59,534 nt of DNA, from NCBI GenBank assembly GCA_963729215.1, contig CAVSND010000007.1, positions 1 to 59,534 of the forward strand. Direction: 5' to 3'. The stretch comes from CAVQJU01 sp963729215. GTDB taxonomy: Bacteria > Acidobacteriota > Vicinamibacteria > Vicinamibacterales > CAVVIG01. This document shows, in pieces, positions 8,040-16,978 of this stretch; the stretch's first letter is position 1, and each line of letters starts with the position of its first letter. The position numbers and the translations under genes are program-made. Below the pieces are notes generated by a model. It was not told the DNA's origin, ran no database searches, and worked only from the letters and a program-made list of their open reading frames with translations.

Positions 8040-11000
8040 ATGCGCAGGTTGCGAGAGGGTTTAGCCGTTTTGGCGCTGCTCGTGCTCGTCCCGGCCGCGG
8101 CGTTTGCCCAGGCCTCCATTACCGGCACAGTCAAGGACGCATCGGGAGCCATCTTACCGGGCGTCACCGTGGAAGCCTCGAGCCCGGCACTCATCGAGAA
8201 GACGCGTTCAGCCGTGACAGACGGCTCCGGCCAGTACCGCATCGTCGATCTGCGCGCCGGCATCTACACCGTGACGTTTACCCTGACCGGCTTCAGCAGC
8301 GTGAAGCGAGAAGGCATCGAGCTCACCGGTTCGTTCACCGCGGCGATCAACGCCGACATGAAGGTCGGCGCGATCGAGGAAACGATCACGGTCAGCGGTG
8401 AAACCCCCATCGTCGACACCCAGAGCGTGCGCCGCCAGGTGACGGTCGGCAACGACGTGATCGCGTCGATGCCCGCCGCACGGTCGTACGCCGGCGTCAT
8501 GATGCTGATCCCCGCGACGACCACTCAGGCCGGCGCCAACCTCGACATCCAGGTGACGCCCGGCATGCTGGTGTTCGGCGGCGCGGGAGGACGAGTCAAC
8601 GAGGCGCGCATCCAGGTGGACGGTCTGAACACCGGCGCCGCCTTCAATGGCGCGGGCGTGTCGAGCTACGTCGTCGACATCGGCAACGCGCAGGAAATCT
8701 CGATGACGACCTCCGGCGGCCTCGGCGAAGCCGAAGTCGGCGGGCCGTCGTTCAGCATCGTGCCCAAGACGGGCGGCAACTCGATCAAGGGCAGCATGTA
8801 TGCCTCGAATGTCACGTCCGGAATGGTGGGCGACAACTACACCCAGGAGCTGAAGACCGCGGGGCTGTCGACGCCTGGCAAGCTGTACAAGCTGTGGGAC
8901 TACAACCTCGGCATCGGCGGTCCCATCAAGAAGGACAAGGTCTGGTATTTCTTCCAGTTCCGCGACGAGGGCAGCCATCGAACGATCCCGGGCATGTTCG
9001 CGAACGCGAACATGGGCGACCCCACCAAGTGGACCTACGTCAAGGATACGACCCGCCCGGCCGTCGCGGCCGGCAGCTGGCGCAATGCCTCCATCCGCAT
9101 GACGGTGCAGCCGACGGCCCGGAACAAGTTCAACATCTTCTGGGATCAGCAGATTCCGTGTCAGGGCGCGAGCGTCCTCGGATCGAACGACGGATGCCGG
9201 CAGTCGGGTCCCGGCGAGATCATCTGCGGCGCAGCAGGCGCCTCCAATCCTCCGTGCTCAGCGACGACCGCCCCTGAGATCGGCACGTATCTCGACGGCT
9301 TCGGCCAGCGCGTGCAGCAGGCGACGTGGAGCTCGCCGATGACGAACAAACTGCTTCTCGAAGCCGGCTTCGGCACGTACTGGAGCCAGTGGGGCGGCAC
9401 CGAGGCGCCCGGTAGCAATTTCGCGAAGCTCGTGGGCGTGACGGAGCAGTGCACGAACGCGGACTGCGGGAGCTTCGGCGGCATCCCGGGCCTGCAGTAC
9501 CGCTCGGGCACGTACCGCTGGAACCTGCAGGGCACGGTGACGTGGAGAGCGTCTGCGTCGTACGTGACGGGCGCCCAGAGCATGAAGTTTGGCTATCAGG
9601 GCGGCTATCTCTACGACCATCAGTACACCTACACGAACGATCAGTTCACGGCGTACCGCTTCAACAGTGGCGTGCCGAACCAGATCACGGAAAACATCAA
9701 CTCGTTCCCGGCCGACCAGCGCGTCCGGTACGACGCGTTCTACGGGCAGGATCAGAAGACGTTCGGCCGGATCACGCTGCAGGGCGCGGTCCGCTACGAT
9801 CGCGCGTGGAGTTACTTCCCCGCCGTCACTGTCGGGCCGGTCCGGTTCCTGCCGTCGGCCGTCAACTATCCGGAAACGGACGGCGTCCACGCGTATAACG
9901 ACATCACGCCGCGCGGCGGCGCCGCCATCGACGTGTTCGGCAACGGCAAGACGTCGGTGAAGCTGAACGTCGGCAAGTACCTCCAGGCCGCGCAGAACGG
10001 CCTGGCGTATGCCGCTCTCCGGCCGAGCGGCCGTCTGCAGGGCACGACGACGCGCGTGTGGACCGACACGAACAAGAACTTCATTCCGGACTGCGATCTC
10101 CTGAATCGCGGGCTCAACGGTGAATGCAGCGCGATTGCCAACTCGGCGTTCGGCACCAACCTGTTCACCAGCGACCTCGATCCGTCGCTGAGGAGCGGCT
10201 GGGGCGTCCGGCCGGGCGACTGGGGCTTCGGCGCCTCGGTTCAACAGGAAATCCTGCCGCGAGTCTCGGTGGAACTCGGCTACAACCGCCGCTGGCTGAC
10301 CAACTTCACGTGGGACGACAACGTCCTTCAGCCGATAGGCGAGTTCAAGACGTTCACCGTGGTGGCGCCGACCGATTCGCGTCTCGGCGACGCGTCGGGC
10401 CAGACGAGCGGGCTCCTCTACAGCGCCAACCCGAGCGTGTCGGCTCTCACGAACAACGTGACCAAGCTCGCCACGGACGCGGGCGGCCAGTACTCGCAGG
10501 TCTACAACGGGTTCCTCTTCAACGTCAGCGCACGGCCGCGAAACGGCCTCGTGTTCCAGGGCGGCTTCAGCACCGGAACGCAGCGCACGGACTACTGCGG
10601 GGTGCGTGCGGGGGCGCCGGAATACACCGTCCTCGCTGCGCAGAGTCCGACAAACCCGTGGTGCAACACGTCCACGGGCTTCGTCACCCGCTACACGGGC
10701 CTCGGGTCGTATACCGTTCCGAAGGTTGACGTGCTCTTCTCCGGCACGTTCCGCAGCGACCAGGGCGCGCCGCTGGCGGCCAACTGGACGATCACCAACA
10801 CGAACCCGGCGTGGAACTCGATCGTCGCGCAGCTCGGGCGGACGCCGACCGGTGCCAATGCGACCAGCGTGACGGTGAACCTGGTCGAGCCGGGCACGCT
10901 GTACGGCGATCGCGTCAACGAGTTCGATATCCGTCTCGCGAAGATCCTGAAGTTTGGAAGAACGCGGACGAACATCGGATTCGACCTCTACAACATCCTG

Positions 11001-11138
11001 AACTCGTCGCCGATCCTCAGCTACCAGCAGGCGTTCAGCCCGACGATCCCGGCCGGCTCGGGTTCGCAGGCGTGGCTGGCGCCGACGGGCGTGCTGCAGC
11101 CCCGGTTCTGGAAGTTCAGCGTGCAGGTGGACTTCTAG
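8040..11138 (+). CDS. Oar-like TonB-dependent receptor with carboxypeptidase-regulatory domain
   Basis: 1032 residues. A signal peptide (1-24, ending AAAFAQ) is followed by a carboxypeptidase-regulatory-like beta sandwich at about 25-110 (ITGTVKDASGAILPGVTVEA). A plug domain comes next (about 110-250) and then a long outer-membrane barrel ending in the aromatic residue expected for insertion (FSVQVDF). Such receptors import oligomers or bound nutrients across the outer membrane using TonB energy; no substrate can be assigned. It has its own promoter and terminator and lies between catabolic genes, which suggests it supplies their substrate. Confidence 0.9.
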   Translation: MRRLREGLAVLALLVLVPAAAFAQASITGTVKDASGAILPGVTVEASSPALIEKTRSAVTDGSGQYRIVDLRAGIYTVTFTLTGFSSVKREGIELTGSFTAAINADMKVGAIEETITVSGETPIVDTQSVRRQVTVGNDVIASMPAARSYAGVMMLIPATTTQAGANLDIQVTPGMLVFGGAGGRVNEARIQVDGLNTGAAFNGAGVSSYVVDIGNAQEISMTTSGGLGEAEVGGPSFSIVPKTGGNSIKGSMYASNVTSGMVGDNYTQELKTAGLSTPGKLYKLWDYNLGIGGPIKKDKVWYFFQFRDEGSHRTIPGMFANANMGDPTKWTYVKDTTRPAVAAGSWRNASIRMTVQPTARNKFNIFWDQQIPCQGASVLGSNDGCRQSGPGEIICGAAGASNPPCSATTAPEIGTYLDGFGQRVQQATWSSPMTNKLLLEAGFGTYWSQWGGTEAPGSNFAKLVGVTEQCTNADCGSFGGIPGLQYRSGTYRWNLQGTVTWRASASYVTGAQSMKFGYQGGYLYDHQYTYTNDQFTAYRFNSGVPNQITENINSFPADQRVRYDAFYGQDQKTFGRITLQGAVRYDRAWSYFPAVTVGPVRFLPSAVNYPETDGVHAYNDITPRGGAAIDVFGNGKTSVKLNVGKYLQAAQNGLAYAALRPSGRLQGTTTRVWTDTNKNFIPDCDLLNRGLNGECSAIANSAFGTNLFTSDLDPSLRSGWGVRPGDWGFGASVQQEILPRVSVELGYNRRWLTNFTWDDNVLQPIGEFKTFTVVAPTDSRLGDASGQTSGLLYSANPSVSALTNNVTKLATDAGGQYSQVYNGFLFNVSARPRNGLVFQGGFSTGTQRTDYCGVRAGAPEYTVLAAQSPTNPWCNTSTGFVTRYTGLGSYTVPKVDVLFSGTFRSDQGAPLAANWTITNTNPAWNSIVAQLGRTPTGANATSVTVNLVEPGTLYGDRVNEFDIRLAKILKFGRTRTNIGFDLYNILNSSPILSYQQAFSPTIPAGSGSQAWLAPTGVLQPRFWKFSVQVDF

Positions 11139-11149
11139 GGGATCACGAA

Positions 11150-11177
11150 GAGGTTAGAGGTTAGAGGTTAGAGGTTA
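11150..11177 (+). repeat. Four tandem GAGGTTA heptamers
   Basis: Perfect 7-base units begin 12 bases after the receptor stop and precede its terminator. The same heptamer follows the stop at 25876. Related GAGGTTCGA units follow other stops in sense orientation. Confidence 0.85.
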
Positions 11178-11188
11178 GAAAGTCCGGG

Positions 11189-11224
11189 GGGCCGGAGGCG
11201 GAAACGTCTCCGGCCCTTTGTTTT
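11189..11224 (+). terminator. Rho-independent terminator of the TonB receptor
   Basis: GGGCCGGAG at 11189-11197 pairs with CTCCGGCCC at 11208-11216 around a 10-base loop, followed by TTTGTTTT. Confidence 0.85.
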
Positions 11225-11225
11225 G

Positions 11226-11231
11226 TACAAT
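11226..11231 (+). promoter_or_regulatory. -10 box TACAAT for a leaderless gene starting at GTG 11239
   Basis: TACAAT ends seven bases before GTG 11239. It overlaps the alternative ATG at 11230, which would therefore lie upstream of the transcript start. No ribosome binding site is present. Confidence 0.5.
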
Positions 11232-11238
11232 GCGGCCC

Positions 11239-11736
11239 GTGCCCGAGCCGCTCGACGAACCGACGGTCGCTTACGTCCTCGCCGCCCGTCCCCATTTTGA
11301 AAACCTGCGCGACGTGGCGGCCCAGCTCGCGGGACTTCTGGTCCTTGCGGCGTCGGGCGCCCGCAGCGCGGCGCCCGACCACCCGATGCTCCACTCGGCC
11401 GAAGCCCTGTTCCAGGCATCGCGCGACGGCATCCGCAGTACGCGGAGCACGGAGCGCGCCCGCCCCCACCACCGGCATCTGACGCAGGCCGCGGACTCGA
11501 TCGAAGCCGCGCTCGCCGCCGCGCGCGATCGCCTGGGGCGGCCGCTGGCAGACCTCGATCCTGTCCTGACGCCGCTCAGGGATGGCTACACGCATCTGCA
11601 GCACGCGGCCGGGGCGCTGCCAGGGTTCGAGCTCGTGGGATTCGATCACGCGTGCTGCGGATCGCTCGTCGCTCCCGCCGTCCTGCCCGTCCTGCCCGTC
11701 CTGCCCGTCCTGCCCGTCCTGCCTCGAGGATCCCCT
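11239..11736 (+). CDS. Uncharacterised helical protein without its own stop codon before the next gene
   Basis: From GTG 11239 the frame gives about 166 residues rich in Ala, Arg and Leu, with helical stretches (FENLRDVAAQLAGLLVLA; LTQAADSIEAALAAARDRLG; LTPLRDGYTHLQHAAGALPG) and a CC pair (FDHACCGS). I do not recognise the family. The last codons run through five 9-base repeats read as VLPVLPVLP. The frame then stays open to 12186 inside the lactonase gene, where it is clearly a shadow. The true end is unclear: a lost stop or a small indel after the repeat is likely. Confidence 0.5.
11679..11723 (+). repeat. Five tandem CGTCCTGCC nonamers
   Basis: A perfect 9-base unit repeated five times lies just before the RBS of the lactonase gene. 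Because the unit is three codons long, copy-number change would not shift the frame of the upstream gene. Confidence 0.9.
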
Positions 11737-11737
11737 G

Positions 11738-12616
11738 ATGTCCACGTATTCGATCTGGGTCATGGAGTACGCGCACGTGCTCGAACAGGCCACCAGCCTC
11801 TTCGTGTACGGCGCGCACAACCAGGGCGTTCGCAAGATGCCTTACGGCTACGTCGTCATCAAGGGCCAGGGCCAGACGGCGATGGTCGACGTCGGATACA
11901 ACCATCAGGCGTACGGAGAAGTGCTGGCCACGAGCTACGGCGTGAGGAACTGGCAGCCGCCGCGCGCCGTGCTGGCCGAGTGCGGCGTCGCCCCGGCGGA
12001 TGTGACGACCGTGCTCGTCACGCACGCGCACTTCGACCACATGGGGAACATCGAGGAGTTCCCGAACGCGACGTTCTATATCCAGGAACGCGAGCTGTCG
12101 AAGTGGGTCTGGGCGTTGTCGCTCGAACGGCGGTTCAGGTGGCTGATGCTGGGCATGGATCCGGCGGACATCATGAAGGCCGTTGATCTCGCGCGGCAGG
12201 GGCGGCTCGTCTGCGTGGACGGGGATCGCGAAAACGTCCTGCCGGGCGTCGATCTCCACGCGGCGTTCGACACCCACACCTGGGGATCGATGTACGTGCA
12301 CGTCCGCAACGATCTGGCGTCGCCGTCGGCCGACTCCTGGGTGTTCGCCGGCGATCTCGCCTACTCGCACGAAAACCTCCGAGGGACCGACGCGAAGGAT
12401 CCTCAGTACATCCCCGTAGGGCTCGCGACCGGCAGCCAGTTCAACCTGATCATGGCGTCGGAGGACATGGTCAAGAAGGCGGGCGGCGATCCGCATCGCG
12501 TGATCCCCGTCCACGAAGAACGCCTCCAGTACCTGTACCCGTCGCGGATCACGAAGTCCGGTCTGCGAATCACCGAAATCGCGCTTGCCGACGGCGATGC
12601 CAGCCGGGTCCGGTAG
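11738..12616 (+). CDS. N-acyl homoserine lactonase-like metallo-beta-lactamase-fold hydrolase
   Basis: 292 residues. The metal-binding motif HAHFDH is at residues 96-101, followed by MGN and IEEFPNATFYIQE. Later ligand regions appear as FDTHTWGSMYV, VFAGDLAYSHEN and VIPVHEE. This arrangement belongs to the AHL-lactonase/ring-opening branch of the MBL fold, which binds two zinc ions and opens lactone rings. The family ranges from quorum-quenching enzymes to catabolic lactonases. The neighbouring SDR and TonB receptor favour catabolism here. GAGG lies before ATG 11738. A relative is on the other strand at 15570. Confidence 0.85.
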   Translation: MSTYSIWVMEYAHVLEQATSLFVYGAHNQGVRKMPYGYVVIKGQGQTAMVDVGYNHQAYGEVLATSYGVRNWQPPRAVLAECGVAPADVTTVLVTHAHFDHMGNIEEFPNATFYIQERELSKWVWALSLERRFRWLMLGMDPADIMKAVDLARQGRLVCVDGDRENVLPGVDLHAAFDTHTWGSMYVHVRNDLASPSADSWVFAGDLAYSHENLRGTDAKDPQYIPVGLATGSQFNLIMASEDMVKKAGGDPHRVIPVHEERLQYLYPSRITKSGLRITEIALADGDASRVR

Positions 12617-12619
12617 ACG

Positions 12620-13423
12620 TTGGTGCCTGACGTGACTGACGTGTCTCCGAGGGGGAAATGCGCGCTGATCACGGGCTCGGTGCAGGGCCTCGGCCTCGCC
12701 GCGGCCAGGCAGTTTGCCCGCGCCGGGTGTCACGTGATCCTGAACGGTTTCGCGAGCGCCGATGCGATTGACGCGATCCGCGCGGACATCGAACGGCAGC
12801 ACCAGGTCCGCACGATGTACTCGGGCGCCGATCTTCGGGTGCCCGGCGAGATCGAAGCCATGGTGTCAGCCGGCATCGAAGCATTCGGCGCGGTCGACAT
12901 CGTGATCAACAACGCCGTCGTGAGACACGCGGCGCCGGTCGAGGCGTTCGCCGCCGAGCGCTGGGACGAAGCGCTTGCCGTCAACCTGTCTTCGGCGTTT
13001 CACACCATCCGCCTCGCGCTGCCGGCGATGAAAGCACGCGGGTGGGGACGGATCATCAACGTGTCGTCGATCTACGGTTTGCGCGCGGCGCCCGGCCGTG
13101 TCGCGTACGTGACGACGAAGACGGCACTCATCGGCCTGACACGCGCCGTCGCGCTCGAAACCCTCGGCGACGACATCACCTGCAACGCGATTTGTCCCGG
13201 CACCGCGGAAACACCGGTCCACGAAGGCACCATCAACGACATGGTGGCGTCCGGGTCTACGCGCGACGAAGCCGTAACGCGTTTTCTCGCCGGCAAGCAG
13301 CCGACGGGGCGATTCATTTCCGCGGAGGGCGTCGCGGCGTTGATGGTATTTCTCTGCGGCCCGGAAAGCCGCGACATCACGGGCGCGGCGCTGCCGGTGG
13401 ACGGCGGCTGGGCGGTCAGTTGA
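12620..13423 (+). CDS. SDR oxidoreductase, 3-hydroxybutyrate dehydrogenase-like
   Basis: A 267-residue classical short-chain dehydrogenase. The cofactor motif TGSVQGLG starts at residue 18. NNA lies near 97, with catalytic S150, Y163 and K167 (VAYVTTK). The pattern ILNGFASADAIDAIRADIE, SSAFHTIRLALPAMKARGWG, ITCNAICPGTAETP and KQPTGRFISAEGV closely follows D-3-hydroxybutyrate dehydrogenases, which oxidise 3-hydroxybutyrate to acetoacetate with NAD+. No in-frame ATG precedes the glycine motif, so TTG 12620 or one of the following GTG codons is used. It lies four bases after the lactonase stop. The CoA-transferase genes at 38866-40220 could use its product. Confidence 0.8.
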   Translation: MVPDVTDVSPRGKCALITGSVQGLGLAAARQFARAGCHVILNGFASADAIDAIRADIERQHQVRTMYSGADLRVPGEIEAMVSAGIEAFGAVDIVINNAVVRHAAPVEAFAAERWDEALAVNLSSAFHTIRLALPAMKARGWGRIINVSSIYGLRAAPGRVAYVTTKTALIGLTRAVALETLGDDITCNAICPGTAETPVHEGTINDMVASGSTRDEAVTRFLAGKQPTGRFISAEGVAALMVFLCGPESRDITGAALPVDGGWAVS

Positions 13424-13435
13424 GGACGTTTGGTG

Positions 13436-13590
13436 CTTCGTGCTCGTTCTCGGTTCCTGGTCCGTCCTTGGTTCACTGTCCGTCCGTTGTCCCGGGTCCT
13501 CAGCGGTGGTCGCGGACCAGGGACCTAGGGACCAGGGACGGCCACGGACCTGGGACGGACCACGACCAGGACGGACCAGGTACCCGTACC
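13436..13590. repeat. Degenerate GGTCCGTCC / GGGACCAGG word repeats in both orientations
   Basis: The spacer is built from variants of 'tggtccgtcc' and 'accagggac', first on one strand and then inverted, forming a long imperfect dyad. The right half (13500-13590) is translated as the unusual tail of the minus-strand TPR protein. Confidence 0.7.
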
Positions 13591-15524
13591 GAACTCAAGG
13601 ACCTCACTACCTTCTGCCTCTCGGCCTCCAGCAGGCTCGCAAGATTCCGCTGCGCCTCGGCTGAGTCCGGCTGAATTCTGAGCGACGTCCGCAGTTCCTC
13701 GATCCCTTCGTCCAGCTTGCCCTGAAAACCAAGGCCGAGCCCCAGGTTCCGGTGCGCGTCGGCGTTCTGCGGATTGATCTCCACGGCGCGCCGCAGGTGC
13801 GCGATGGCCTCGTCCAGCTGGTTGCGGGAGCCGAGGAGCACGCCCAGGTTGAACTGCGCGTCGCCGTTCTCGGGGTTGAGCTGAACGGCACGGCGAAGCT
13901 CCCGTTCTGCTTCGTCGGCCTGCCCGCCAGCCAGCATCAGGTTGCCCAGGTTGAAGTGGACGCGATCGTCATCCGGCTTCAGCCGCACGGCCTCGCGCGC
14001 GTGCTGCACGGCTTCCGCAACCTGACCCTCCGCCTGCAGCGCCGTCGCGAGGTTGCTGTGCGCCTCCGCGTCGCCCGGTTTCAGGCGGAGCGCCTCGTTC
14101 AGCTGCGCCACCGCATCGGCCACACGACCGGCCTGGAGGTATTTGGTGGCCAGGAAGTTGTGCGCGAGCGGATCGGCGGGGCTGGCTGACACCTGCATTT
14201 CGGCGCCGTCGATATCGGCGCGCAGCGCGCGCGCGGCAAAGTCCTTCAATAGTCCCGGCACGTCGGCGCGAGCTTTCGGCAGGATTTCCAGCCACAGCGC
14301 GCCCATCTCGTCGGTGGACTGCGGCCCCCATTTGACGCGCCTCGCCGGCCGCTGCGGATTCCTGCGGTTGCCGTCCGAGTTGTCGTACGTGAAGCGCATC
14401 TTCAGCGTCGTGCCTTTGGGCAGAGACACCGGCGACGTGTAGCGATATTGATCCTGCCAGCGGAAATCCCACGAGGGAATCGAGATCAGCGTCCGCGTCG
14501 TGCCGTCGGGCAGCGTTGCGGTGCCGAGCATCTGCCTCGCCAGGTAGTGCGCGTGCGGGTACACGCTCAGCACGTCGACATCGGCGGGCAGCACGTACTG
14601 ATCCTCGATGACGTACGCCGCCTCTCCGGCTGGAATGTCGATCGCTTTCGACTCCAGCTTCACGATCAGCGGCTCGTGCTGCGGGGGCGTGTCGCTCAGG
14701 AACAGGCCAATCGCCGGTTGAACGGGCTGAGGCGTGCCGCCGGGCAGCATGTGCAGCTGGACCACGAGGTCGCTGCCCTTCGGCAGCGTCCAGGCGCGGT
14801 CCGCCGGCTCCATGAACGGCGCCTTACCCGGCGACCACCCGAACACCGTCTGCACGTCGTCGTCCGGCATCGCGGCGAACCCGGGCCCGGCATCGGCCCG
14901 ATCCAGCTTGCGCGCCAGCCGCATCCGATCGATCCCTACGCTCGCGTGGTGGAGCACGGCGGGATTGTCGGCGCGGAATTCGATGGCCCTGACATAGCGC
15001 GTCGCTGCAAGCGGAACAGGAATGACGAAGTTGCGGAAGACGTCCTTGCCCGAGGCCGCGAGGGTGTAGGCCGCCGGCATTTTCAGGACGAGATCCGGCT
15101 CGCCAAGCTGCCAGCCTTGAGGCCACGCGGGAACGGCCGGCCGATCCGATGGTTCGCCTTCAGGCGAGCCCGCCTGGACCCACTGCTCGATGAGCGCGAT
15201 CTGCGCCTCGGTCAGCCGGCGGGGATTCGCGAACTCGCCAATCTGATTCGAGGCCTGCTCGGGCAGCCACGGAGGCATCACGCGATTCTTCGTGGCGCGC
15301 GCGATCTCGCGCGCGTGCATGCGGGCATCGCTGTATTTCAAGAGGCTGAACGGCGCTCCGGCAAAACAGATCGGATCGTCCGCGTTCGCGCGCGGATCGA
15401 CGGGCCGGTGGCACGTGCTGCAATTCCCGTACAGGATCGGCGCGATGTCCTTGTTGAAGGTCGGCGCGGCCTGCGTCGTCGAACGCGGAGCCTCCGCTGG
15501 CGCGGCGCCGGCGCCTTCCGGCAT
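13500..15524 (-). CDS. Cytochrome c / copper monooxygenase-like / TPR fusion protein
   Basis: 674 residues from ATG 15524. A class I haem site CSTCH is at 35-39 (FNKDIAPILYGNCSTCHRP). The central part has His-rich beta segments of the ascorbate-dependent copper monooxygenase C-terminal type (NPAVLHHASVGIDR; VVQLHMLPGG; SVYPHAHYLARQM). Five or six TPR units follow from about 440 to 630 (LNEALRLKPGDAEAHSNLAT and similar). Such periplasmic fusions are common in acidobacteria, with unknown substrates. The last 35 residues are encoded by repeat DNA (VPGPSWSWSVPGPW). A signal peptide (MPIRRPSVAGAALLMALS) exists one frame away at 15589-15527, so a one-base error or real frameshift probably separates it. 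Confidence 0.75.
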   Translation of the reverse strand: MPEGAGAAPAEAPRSTTQAAPTFNKDIAPILYGNCSTCHRPVDPRANADDPICFAGAPFSLLKYSDARMHAREIARATKNRVMPPWLPEQASNQIGEFANPRRLTEAQIALIEQWVQAGSPEGEPSDRPAVPAWPQGWQLGEPDLVLKMPAAYTLAASGKDVFRNFVIPVPLAATRYVRAIEFRADNPAVLHHASVGIDRMRLARKLDRADAGPGFAAMPDDDVQTVFGWSPGKAPFMEPADRAWTLPKGSDLVVQLHMLPGGTPQPVQPAIGLFLSDTPPQHEPLIVKLESKAIDIPAGEAAYVIEDQYVLPADVDVLSVYPHAHYLARQMLGTATLPDGTTRTLISIPSWDFRWQDQYRYTSPVSLPKGTTLKMRFTYDNSDGNRRNPQRPARRVKWGPQSTDEMGALWLEILPKARADVPGLLKDFAARALRADIDGAEMQVSASPADPLAHNFLATKYLQAGRVADAVAQLNEALRLKPGDAEAHSNLATALQAEGQVAEAVQHAREAVRLKPDDDRVHFNLGNLMLAGGQADEAERELRRAVQLNPENGDAQFNLGVLLGSRNQLDEAIAHLRRAVEINPQNADAHRNLGLGLGFQGKLDEGIEELRTSLRIQPDSAEAQRNLASLLEAERQKVVRSLSSVRVPGPSWSWSVPGPWPSLVPRSLVRDHR

Positions 15525-15569
15525 GCCGCGGCTGCCGACAGCGCCATCAGCAGTGCCGCCCCTGCGACG

Positions 15570-16337
15570 CTAGGTCTTCGGATCGGCATCAAGGCGGACG
15601 ACGAAGTGCTCCAGGCCCGGCGCCGCGGCCGGATACCTGTCGAGCACCTGTGGATCGTGGCCGGGAATCACGTGATTCACGGACTCCGCCAGCCTCTTGA
15701 TCGTCGTGTATCCCTCGAGGACGTCGCCAACGTTGAACGTGACCGGAAAGACGCGTCCCTCGTTCACGTGCGAGTACAGATGCGTCGCGTCCGAGGCGAG
15801 CACGACATATCCACGCCGGGTCTTCACGCGGACGCACTGAAGGCCTTTCGAGTGCCCGCCGATCTTGTGCACGGTGATCCCGGGAGCAATCTGCTCGGTG
15901 CCGTCATGGAACACGACACGGCCCGCGAACACCTTCCGCACCATGGCCACCACGTCATCCGCCTCGAACGGAATGCGCATGAGCGGATGGCACATATACC
16001 GGCCTGTCGAATACGCCAGCTCCGTGTCCTGCAGGTGATACCGCGCCTTCGGAAACACGTCGTGGTTGCCGCAGTGGTCGTAGTGCAGGTGCGTGACGAT
16101 GACATCCTCGACCGCGTCCGCCTGGATGCCGATGGATTTCAGTCCCTCCGCGATGGGCCGGACGATCGTCCGGCCTCGCTTGCGCGCCATCGTTTCGTCG
16201 AACCCGGTGTCCACGACGAATGTCCCGTGCCGCCCGACGATGGCCCACACGAAGTATGCGAGCGGCTGGAGGATGTCGTGTGGATCGCCGAACAGGTAGT
16301 TCTCGGGCGACTGCCTGTCGTGATGCGCATAGCGCAC
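15570..16337 (-). CDS. N-acyl homoserine lactonase-family MBL-fold hydrolase
   Basis: 255 residues with the HLHYDH zinc motif at 83-88 (VIVTHLHYDHCGN) and later ligand regions KIGGHSKGLQ, LASDATHLYSH and VIPGHDPQVL. The line QPLAYFVWAIVGRHGTFVVD resembles AiiA-like lactonases more closely than glyoxalase II. The listed GTG start follows an in-frame stretch ERWTHDVHEIFAVRYAHH that also looks native, so the true start may lie somewhat upstream. The product would open a lactone in the cytosol. It belongs to the minus operon, and its stop overlaps the likely real start of the cytochrome gene. Confidence 0.8.
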   Translation of the reverse strand: MRYAHHDRQSPENYLFGDPHDILQPLAYFVWAIVGRHGTFVVDTGFDETMARKRGRTIVRPIAEGLKSIGIQADAVEDVIVTHLHYDHCGNHDVFPKARYHLQDTELAYSTGRYMCHPLMRIPFEADDVVAMVRKVFAGRVVFHDGTEQIAPGITVHKIGGHSKGLQCVRVKTRRGYVVLASDATHLYSHVNEGRVFPVTFNVGDVLEGYTTIKRLAESVNHVIPGHDPQVLDRYPAAAPGLEHFVVRLDADPKT

Positions 16338-16403
16338 CGCAAAAATCTCGTGTACGTCGTGCGTCCATCGTTCTCCAACTTCTCTACTTATGAACTTCGA
16401 ACT

Positions 16404-16910
16404 TCACTTCTCCACTTTCAACTTTGCACTTTCCACTTTCGGCACCTGTCCCCGCTTGTAGACCATCACCGTCCGCTTGAACTCGATCACCACCGTGCCG
16501 TCCTGGTTGAACCCGGTCGTCCTGAAGACGACGATGCCGACGGTCGGACGGGATTTGGACTCGCGCTTTTCGAGCACTTCGCTTCGCGAGTAGATGGTGT
16601 CGCCCTCGAAGACCGGATTCGGGAGTCGCACTTCGTCCCAGCCGAGATTGGCCATCGCGTTCTGGGAAATATCGCTCACCGACTGCCCCGTCACCAATGC
16701 GAGCGTGAACGTGGAGTCGACGAGCGGACGTCCGAACGGCGTCTTCGCCGCATAGGCCGCATCGAAGTGAATGGGGTTGGTATTCTGCGTCAGGAGCGTG
16801 AACCACACGTTGTCGGCAGCCAGCACCGTTCGCCCGAGTACGTGCGGGTAGATGTCCCCGACCTCGAAGTCCTCGTAAACCCGCCCGGTCCATCCCTCTT
16901 TAATCGCCAC
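16404..16910 (-). CDS. MaoC-like hydratase/dehydratase
   Basis: 168 residues with the hot-dog fold hydratase layout: a dehydratase-type opening (GWTGRVYEDFEVGDIYPHVL), the substrate-binding stretch (TLLTQNTNPIHFDAAYAAKT) with its conserved N-x-x-H and Asp, and DEVRLPNPVFEGDTIYSRSE. Relatives hydrate enoyl-CoA thioesters, including mesaconyl-CoA-type compounds. The last 11 residues (KVESAKLKVEK) are encoded by spacer-type repeat DNA and are unlikely to be part of the fold. The start is GTG 16910. It belongs to the minus operon with lactonase and carriers. Confidence 0.8.
   Translation of the reverse strand: MAIKEGWTGRVYEDFEVGDIYPHVLGRTVLAADNVWFTLLTQNTNPIHFDAAYAAKTPFGRPLVDSTFTLALVTGQSVSDISQNAMANLGWDEVRLPNPVFEGDTIYSRSEVLEKRESKSRPTVGIVVFRTTGFNQDGTVVIEFKRTVMVYKRGQVPKVESAKLKVEK
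16408..16440. repeat. ACTTTCCACTTTGC-type word repeat at a gene end
   Basis: CTCCACTTTCAACTTTGCAC-type units, the same words as at 6032-6062 but inverted relative to the local gene. They encode the KVESAKLKVEK tail of the MaoC protein. Confidence 0.75.
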
Positions 16911-16920
16911 GCTGAACCTT

Positions 16921-16976
16921 GTCGAATCTCTTCACACGAACCCCTCGAACCTCTCGAACCTCTCGAACTCTTCGTC
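16921..16976 (-). repeat. GAGGTTCGA nonamer repeats after the MFS stop
   Basis: Read on the minus strand, directly after the stop at 16979, come units of GAGGTTCGA (three clear, one degenerate). Compare 28901-28944 and 31065-31122. Confidence 0.75.
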
Positions 16977-16978
16977 TT

